A stretch of DNA of 8,216 nt from the NCBI GenBank assembly GCA_964582265.1, contig CAZOQT010000045.1, positions 1 to 8,216 on the forward strand. The letters run 5' to 3'. Origin of the DNA: JBAZYK01 sp964582265. Its GTDB lineage: Bacteria > Patescibacteriota > Gracilibacteria > UBA1369. How positions within the stretch are numbered: the stretch's first letter is position 1; every line of letters begins with the position of its first letter. Positions 4,525-8,216 of this stretch are shown here, in pieces. Position numbers and translations under genes: made by a program. Under the pieces are notes generated by a model that saw only the letters and a list, made by a program, of their open reading frames with translations, was not told the DNA's origin and made no database searches.

Positions 4525-7500
4525 TTATTCAGGGTTTACAGAAAACTTTTTCCATAGCTTAACCATGAGCTTTTGCTGAATTCCCATTTCTACGATTGTT
4601 TTTTCAATAAAATCTAATATTTCTGGCGCGAATCTTTTTTGGTCAGGTCTTTGTTTGATTATTGCATAAAGGCCAGCAACTTTTAGTTGGAATGTTTCAG
4701 AGTTTTGTAGTTTTTCCTTTGTTTGCTGTTGCCAGTTGGGCGATTTATTAATTGATTTTATAAATTCAAATATATTGCCTTCAGGATACAATTCTTTAAT
4801 GAACTTTGTGTCATTGTCTTCTGCTTTTTTCCAGAATATTTTTTTTATGGCTTCGCTGACTTCGGGCTTGATAATTGAAGATGGCGAATTGTTCATGCCA
4901 ACAACCTTTAAAAAGTTAGAGTCATTTGCATTCATATAAGCTCTAACTGCTTTTGGGATATCTTGGCTTTTTCCAATTGCTTGATTTAAGGCTTCGACGT
5001 CTTGAGGAGTATATTTAACACCTGGAGTACCATAAAGGCGTGCAAATCTATCTAATGTAATTTCTGGTGATTCTGGAGAAGAGTTTGTGTATCTTGGTGC
5101 TGTCACAATTTCTGGGGCTGAGCTTTCTTGTGCCGAGCCTGTTGTAGTTGAACCTGCTGGAGTGCTTCTTGCTGGTGTGTCGCTACCTGAGGTTGGATTT
5201 GTTTCCTTTGCTATAATCGCTCCAGCAAGTTCCGGGAACTCGTTTTCTAAGGAACTCATGACTTGATCAAAATCGAATGTGGCACGGTATTCTTGTTTGA
5301 CCTGGTCAGCTAATTTTAGTTCATTAATAGTTTGTTCCAGCGCTTGAAAGACTGGATTGATTTTCTCATCTCCAATTACGAGGTTTTTCCACATAAGAAG
5401 TATAAATCCGCTTTTAATTCTGAATTCCTTCGATTGTTGAAGTTGTTCTTTAATGAAATTTGGCCAATCTGGCTGTTTTTTTATGTTTTCAGCAAATTGA
5501 TAAAACCCGTTCATGCCATTGGCTTCCGGAAAAAGTGCAAGCAATTTTTGACCCATTGGTACGCATTTATCTTTAAATTTCTCAACAAATTTTTGTGTGT
5601 ATTCGCGAATTTTTGGATTTAAATTTGATTTTGAATCAAGCGACATAGCAATCAGCTTGTTGAATTTGTCGTGATCCTGGTTTAGATATCTGCTCATGTT
5701 TTTTTTGATGCTTTCCGCGTCGTTTCCTAAGCTTTGATTTGCTTGATCAACGTCTTGGGCTGTGTATTTTACTTTTAAGGCGTTAATAGTGAGTCCTTCC
5801 ATAAAGCTTTTGTCGTCCAGTTTAGGCATGCTACTTGCTGACGCTGGCGCTTGTTCGTCGGCTATTTCTTCGCCTGCTTTTTTCTCTGACAAGATCATTT
5901 CGCTGATTTCGGTTGGGGTTAATTGTTTGTTTGAATCTTGAAGTTGGGCCAATTCTGTTTTGTTGATATGTCCAGTTCCGGAATTGAATAAATATGTCTG
6001 CCAGCTTATGTTTTCTGGTTTATTTTTAAGAATTTTGCGCATTTCTTCGGGGTTTGCTAGCAATCCTTCAAAACTCTTATTAAGTCTAGGGGCGGCCTTT
6101 TTTATGGTTTCATAAAGGCCTTTGGCTTCTGCGGTTTCTTTTTCGGTTGGAGGAGGATTCCATTTTTTAAGCGCCTGGTCAAAATTTAAAGTTTCCAGTT
6201 GTTCAAAGGTGAGTCCCAATTTCTTGAGCCATTCGGCAAAAACCTGGAAGAATTTGGTTAAAAGAAGGCCAATGTTATCTGTGGCTTCCTGAATACCTTC
6301 TTTAACAGTTGGGTTGCCACTAAGTTGTGCGGCAGTTTCATTGGACTTTTGAGCGGCTTGTTCACTGTCTTTTTTTTGTTTATCTTCGTCGGCGGGTGTG
6401 ATCAAAGTGATTTTGCCATCTTCAGTTACAGATAATTTGGCGCCAGGTTCTTTTAGGCTTTGGGCTTTGGTCTTAAGGTATTCAAGCGCTTTTTCGCGGA
6501 TGGCAACAATCAGACCGGCATCAATGGTTTTAGTAAGTTCGGTGGTTAAGGCTTCGTCAATTTTGGTAGGATCGGTTGGGAGTACAAACGTTGCGGGTGT
6601 GAATTTTAATTCACCGGTTTTGATGATTTTTTCGATGTCAATTGGCTGATTTTGAGTAACTGCTCTTTGCATTTCCACATTTAATTTTTCTTTGTTTAAG
6701 ACTTGATCCTCGTTGTCCAGTTCACGATGTTGTTTAAATAAATCAAGTAGTTTAGCCGGATCGGAAACCTGCAGCACATTTTGAATGCCTGGCAGGATGA
6801 CTCCATCTTTGTTTATGAAATCACAACTTGAATCGACTTTGGCCAAAAAAGCACTGAATTCAATCATGACTTTGATTGGCTTATCTTTGCCGGCAAGCTT
6901 TTGAAAACCAGAAAGAAAATTTTCGAATCGGGGCAGAAGGACTTCTTTGCCGTATTTTTTGGCTGTATCAGCATCCGGATTTTCACGATGGAGATATGAA
7001 TCCACCATGGCGGTAAGGATGTTGCGCAGAATGGTTTTATTATTTTCGGTCAACGGCATATCTTGCGGCATCAGGTCTTTAATGAGCGCTGCATAATTCG
7101 CGTCACTCATCTTGTTTTCAATTGCTTGAGCGATTCTTTCCTTGGTGGCGTCTAATTTAACATAACCACCTGCTATTTTGGCCTTATACGGCTGATTTTC
7201 AGGAAATGCCGGTTGCTTAGTTACCCATGGTTCTTTGGCGTCGACGGTTTTTTTGGTTTGCTCGGCAGTAGCTTCTTTCTTTTTTAGAAGTTCTGTTTGG
7301 CGGGTCGCGATTTGGTTCAGGCGGCTTTGAATAGCTTCCGGACTTAATTCAACTTTAATTCCTTGTAATTCGGTCCTGGTTTCGCCTTTGGTGGCAGCCT
7401 CGGCCAGGGCATGCTGCTCGGTTGGGGCAGGTGGCGGTGCATCTTTTTTATCCGGTCCTTTCGGCCCCGTTTCTTGTCTGGCTCCGCCTGCACCACCGGC

Positions 7501-7587
7501 ACCATCAAAAACCATTCGCTTTAACAGATTCTCATCCGCAAAACATAGACAAAATTTATATTCTAAATGTTTATTTTTGAGGTCCAT
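4525..7587 (-). CDS. large hypothetical protein (1020 aa) with duplicated C-terminal module
   Basis: I do not recognise this family. The protein is hydrophilic, with no signal peptide and no clear membrane helix. Layout: residues 1-24 (MDLKNKHLEYK...), then FDGAGGAGGARQ and a Pro/Lys/Gln-rich stretch to about 60; a charged helical region (about 65-130); a helical N-terminal domain (about 130-400); a Lys/Glu/Gln-rich linker (about 405-430); a middle helical part (about 430-590); module A (596-771); a Ser/Thr/Pro/Gly linker (about 795-842); module B (843-1015). Modules A and B align along their length, starting with VKYTAQDVDQANQSLG against VKYTPQDVEALNQAIG. ATG 7587 is the first in-frame start after a stop. 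ATG 7515 (residue 25, just before VFDGAGG) is an alternative; neither has a Shine-Dalgarno sequence. It is convergent with fbp with zero spacing and divergent from the sigma factor gene. Confidence 0.8.
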   Translation of the reverse strand: MDLKNKHLEYKFCLCFADENLLKRMVFDGAGGAGGARQETGPKGPDKKDAPPPAPTEQHALAEAATKGETRTELQGIKVELSPEAIQSRLNQIATRQTELLKKKEATAEQTKKTVDAKEPWVTKQPAFPENQPYKAKIAGGYVKLDATKERIAQAIENKMSDANYAALIKDLMPQDMPLTENNKTILRNILTAMVDSYLHRENPDADTAKKYGKEVLLPRFENFLSGFQKLAGKDKPIKVMIEFSAFLAKVDSSCDFINKDGVILPGIQNVLQVSDPAKLLDLFKQHRELDNEDQVLNKEKLNVEMQRAVTQNQPIDIEKIIKTGELKFTPATFVLPTDPTKIDEALTTELTKTIDAGLIVAIREKALEYLKTKAQSLKEPGAKLSVTEDGKITLITPADEDKQKKDSEQAAQKSNETAAQLSGNPTVKEGIQEATDNIGLLLTKFFQVFAEWLKKLGLTFEQLETLNFDQALKKWNPPPTEKETAEAKGLYETIKKAAPRLNKSFEGLLANPEEMRKILKNKPENISWQTYLFNSGTGHINKTELAQLQDSNKQLTPTEISEMILSEKKAGEEIADEQAPASASSMPKLDDKSFMEGLTINALKVKYTAQDVDQANQSLGNDAESIKKNMSRYLNQDHDKFNKLIAMSLDSKSNLNPKIREYTQKFVEKFKDKCVPMGQKLLALFPEANGMNGFYQFAENIKKQPDWPNFIKEQLQQSKEFRIKSGFILLMWKNLVIGDEKINPVFQALEQTINELKLADQVKQEYRATFDFDQVMSSLENEFPELAGAIIAKETNPTSGSDTPARSTPAGSTTTGSAQESSAPEIVTAPRYTNSSPESPEITLDRFARLYGTPGVKYTPQDVEALNQAIGKSQDIPKAVRAYMNANDSNFLKVVGMNNSPSSIIKPEVSEAIKKIFWKKAEDNDTKFIKELYPEGNIFEFIKSINKSPNWQQQTKEKLQNSETFQLKVAGLYAIIKQRPDQKRFAPEILDFIEKTIVEMGIQQKLMVKLWKKFSVNPE
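4543..5061 (-). repeat. module B of the internal protein duplication (residues 843-1015)
   Basis: The second copy, starting ITLDRFARLYGTPGVKYTPQDV and running to the C-terminus (KLMVKLWKKF). It matches module A at VKYTPQDV (857-864), NQAIG (868-872), YPEGNIFEFIKSINKSPNW (934-952) and KEKLQNSETFQLK (957-969). A Ser/Thr/Gly/Pro linker (about 795-842) separates the two copies, suggesting two independent globular domains. Confidence 0.75.
5275..5802 (-). repeat. module A of the internal protein duplication (residues 596-771)
   Basis: About 175 residues starting near MEGLTINALKVKYTAQDV. Landmarks shared with module B: VKYTxQDV, NQxxG, a helix ending in Y(L/M)N, a lysine-rich helix, FPE(A)NG...F(Y)xFxxxIKKxPxW, KEx(L)Q.S(K/E)xF(R/Q)(I/L)K, and a terminal I..LE(F)-type helix pair. 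The copies are too diverged to be visible as DNA repeats. Confidence 0.75.
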
Positions 7588-7603
7588 TTTTTAGTTTTAT
7601 TTT

Positions 7604-7620
7604 ATTATATTATTTTATCA
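7604..7620 (-). promoter_or_regulatory. candidate -10 elements for the large orphan gene
   Basis: On the minus strand a perfect TATAAT (7609-7604) lies 16 nt before ATG 7587, and an extended -10 TGA-TAAAAT (7620-7612) lies just upstream. No good -35 is visible for either. Transcription from TATAAT would give a leader of only about 10 nt with no Shine-Dalgarno sequence. The strand is very AT-rich here, so the exact element is uncertain. Confidence 0.35.
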
Positions 7621-7696
7621 CAAATTTTTGTTTTAATAAAGCCCTCCTTACCCGGTTTGGACTTCCTTTTTTTAGCTAATTCGTTTATTTTGCTTC

Positions 7697-7705
7697 TGTT
7701 AATAA
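7697..7705 (+). promoter_or_regulatory. extended -10 before the sigma factor gene
   Basis: TGT-TAATAA is an extended -10 ending 7 nt before ATG 7713, with no Shine-Dalgarno sequence. It has the same architecture as TGT-TAAAAT before the gene at 255. No convincing -35 is seen. It lies in the 125-nt divergent region shared with the large orphan gene. Confidence 0.4.
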
Positions 7706-7712
7706 GAATGAT

Positions 7713-8216
7713 ATGGCAGAGAATGATTTGAAAGTACATGAACAGGAGATAGAGAAATTGGTTGTAGAAGCCCAGAATGGTCATACTGATGCTTTTGCTA
7801 AGTTGTATGATTTTTTTATTCAGCCGGTTTACAGGTACGTTTATTTTAAAGTGCCAAAAGAGGATGCTTTAGATATTACTGAAAGCATCTTTTTGAAAAT
7901 TTGGGAGCGCTTAAAAGGATACAAAAAGAGTCCGGAAAGTTCTTTTTCGGCTTGGGTTTTTAGAATTGCGCACAACATGGTGGTCGACCATTATCGACTT
8001 CATAAAGATTCTTTGCAATTAGATGATAATTTGCGTGATGAAAATCGTGAGGCTGATCCGGTTTTTACGGTCGAACGAAAGATGAGTCGAGATCGTCTTA
8101 GATTTGCCATTTCAAAACTTAAAAAAAAGTATCAGCAAATTTTGTTGCTAAAATATGTGAGTGAATTGGAGAACGATGAAATCGCCAAAATTTTGAATAA
8201 AAGTGAGGGGAGTTTA
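7713..8216 (+). CDS. ECF-type sigma-70 family RNA polymerase sigma factor (3'-partial)
   Basis: 168 codons are visible and the frame is open at the window edge, so the 3' end is missing. The protein binds core RNA polymerase and directs it to specific promoters. Sigma region 2 spans about residues 27-96 (AFAKLYDFFIQPVYRYVYFKV ... ITESIFLKIWERLKGY ... FSAWVFRIAHNMVVDHYRL), with the typical xxAWxxRIAxNxxxDxxR signature. A short acidic linker (100-120) leads to region 4 (about 124-168, FAISKLKKKYQQILLLKYVSELENDEIAKIL), cut inside the DNA-binding helix-turn-helix. Regions 1 and 3 are missing, which places it in the ECF (RpoE-like, COG1595) group. The ATG at 7708 in another frame closes after a few codons, so 7713 is the start. 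An anti-sigma factor, if any, would lie beyond the window. The large orphan gene starts 125 nt away on the other strand. Confidence 0.9.
   Translation, partial: MAENDLKVHEQEIEKLVVEAQNGHTDAFAKLYDFFIQPVYRYVYFKVPKEDALDITESIFLKIWERLKGYKKSPESSFSAWVFRIAHNMVVDHYRLHKDSLQLDDNLRDENREADPVFTVERKMSRDRLRFAISKLKKKYQQILLLKYVSELENDEIAKILNKSEGSL

Noticed and set aside
7388..7594. 68-aa plus-strand ORF and similar frames opposite the large orphan gene (4736-4939, 5332-5622, 6398-6649)
   Set aside because: All are antisense to the 1020-aa frame, with low-complexity translations and no start signals.
7641..7650. Perfect Shine-Dalgarno-like TAAGGAGGGC on the minus strand
   Set aside because: No ATG, GTG or TTG at suitable distance; the orphan's start is over 50 nt away. 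An ATT start would give only about ten codons.
7640..7673. Possible stem AAGCCC / GGACTT followed by CCTTTTTTT
   Set aside because: Six pairs at most with a mismatch and a long loop, and no plus-strand gene upstream to terminate.
1..8216. Alternative genetic code with TGA as glycine (as in Gracilibacteria/Absconditabacteria)
   Set aside because: All genes read fully in the standard code, conserved glycines are GGN, and there are no in-frame TGA codons in rsmH or fbp.
1..8216. CRISPR array, mobile element, toxin-antitoxin or defence system
   Set aside because: No regularly spaced repeats, transposase, integrase, nuclease or small paired toxin/antitoxin genes are seen.

Overview
The window looks like a chromosomal segment of a low-GC, reduced-genome bacterium of the Patescibacteria/CPR type, most likely near Peregrinibacteria. 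This is an inference from protein style: an RsmH with a very long lysine-rich tail, a large soluble orphan protein with an N-terminal Gly-rich 'FDGAGGAGG' stretch, and almost no Shine-Dalgarno sequences. The standard bacterial code fits. Conserved glycines in RsmH and FBPase are GGN, no in-frame TGA interrupts any gene, and six of seven visible stops are TAA. I see no rRNA, tRNA, CRISPR array, IS element or phage module.

Layout. 1-211: 3' end of an unrecognised small protein (+). 255-683: unrecognised 142-aa protein (+), ending 2 nt from the convergent end of 686-1168 (-), a COG2426-type small membrane transporter. 1169-1562: a 394-nt intergenic stretch with a GC-rich hairpin, a very good sigma-70 promoter (TTGACT-17-TATAAA) and a leader with several GTATAC-like palindromes. 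1563-2915: rsmH (16S rRNA m4C1402 methyltransferase) with a 146-residue histone-H1-like N-terminal extension. 2918-3448: a single-pass FtsL-like division protein, 2 nt after rsmH. These two are a remnant of the dcw cell-division/cell-wall cluster, but the next gene is fbp (class I fructose-1,6-bisphosphatase, 3517-4524) rather than ftsI. 4525-7587 (-): a 1020-aa orphan protein whose C-terminal half is a diverged tandem duplication, abutting fbp stop to stop. 7588-7712: a 125-nt divergent promoter region. 7713 to the window end: an ECF-type sigma factor (+), cut by the window edge.

How the genes relate. rsmH and the ftsL-like gene are almost certainly co-transcribed and belong to ribosome maturation/cell division. 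fbp (gluconeogenesis) follows after 68 nt and may have its own start. The large orphan and the sigma factor share a divergent control region, so regulation of one by the other is possible but unproven. No complete new system is evident. The most unusual items are the H1-like tail on RsmH, the duplicated module in the large orphan, and the recurring leaderless-style starts, with a -10-like hexamer 6-7 nt before the ATG and no Shine-Dalgarno sequence.
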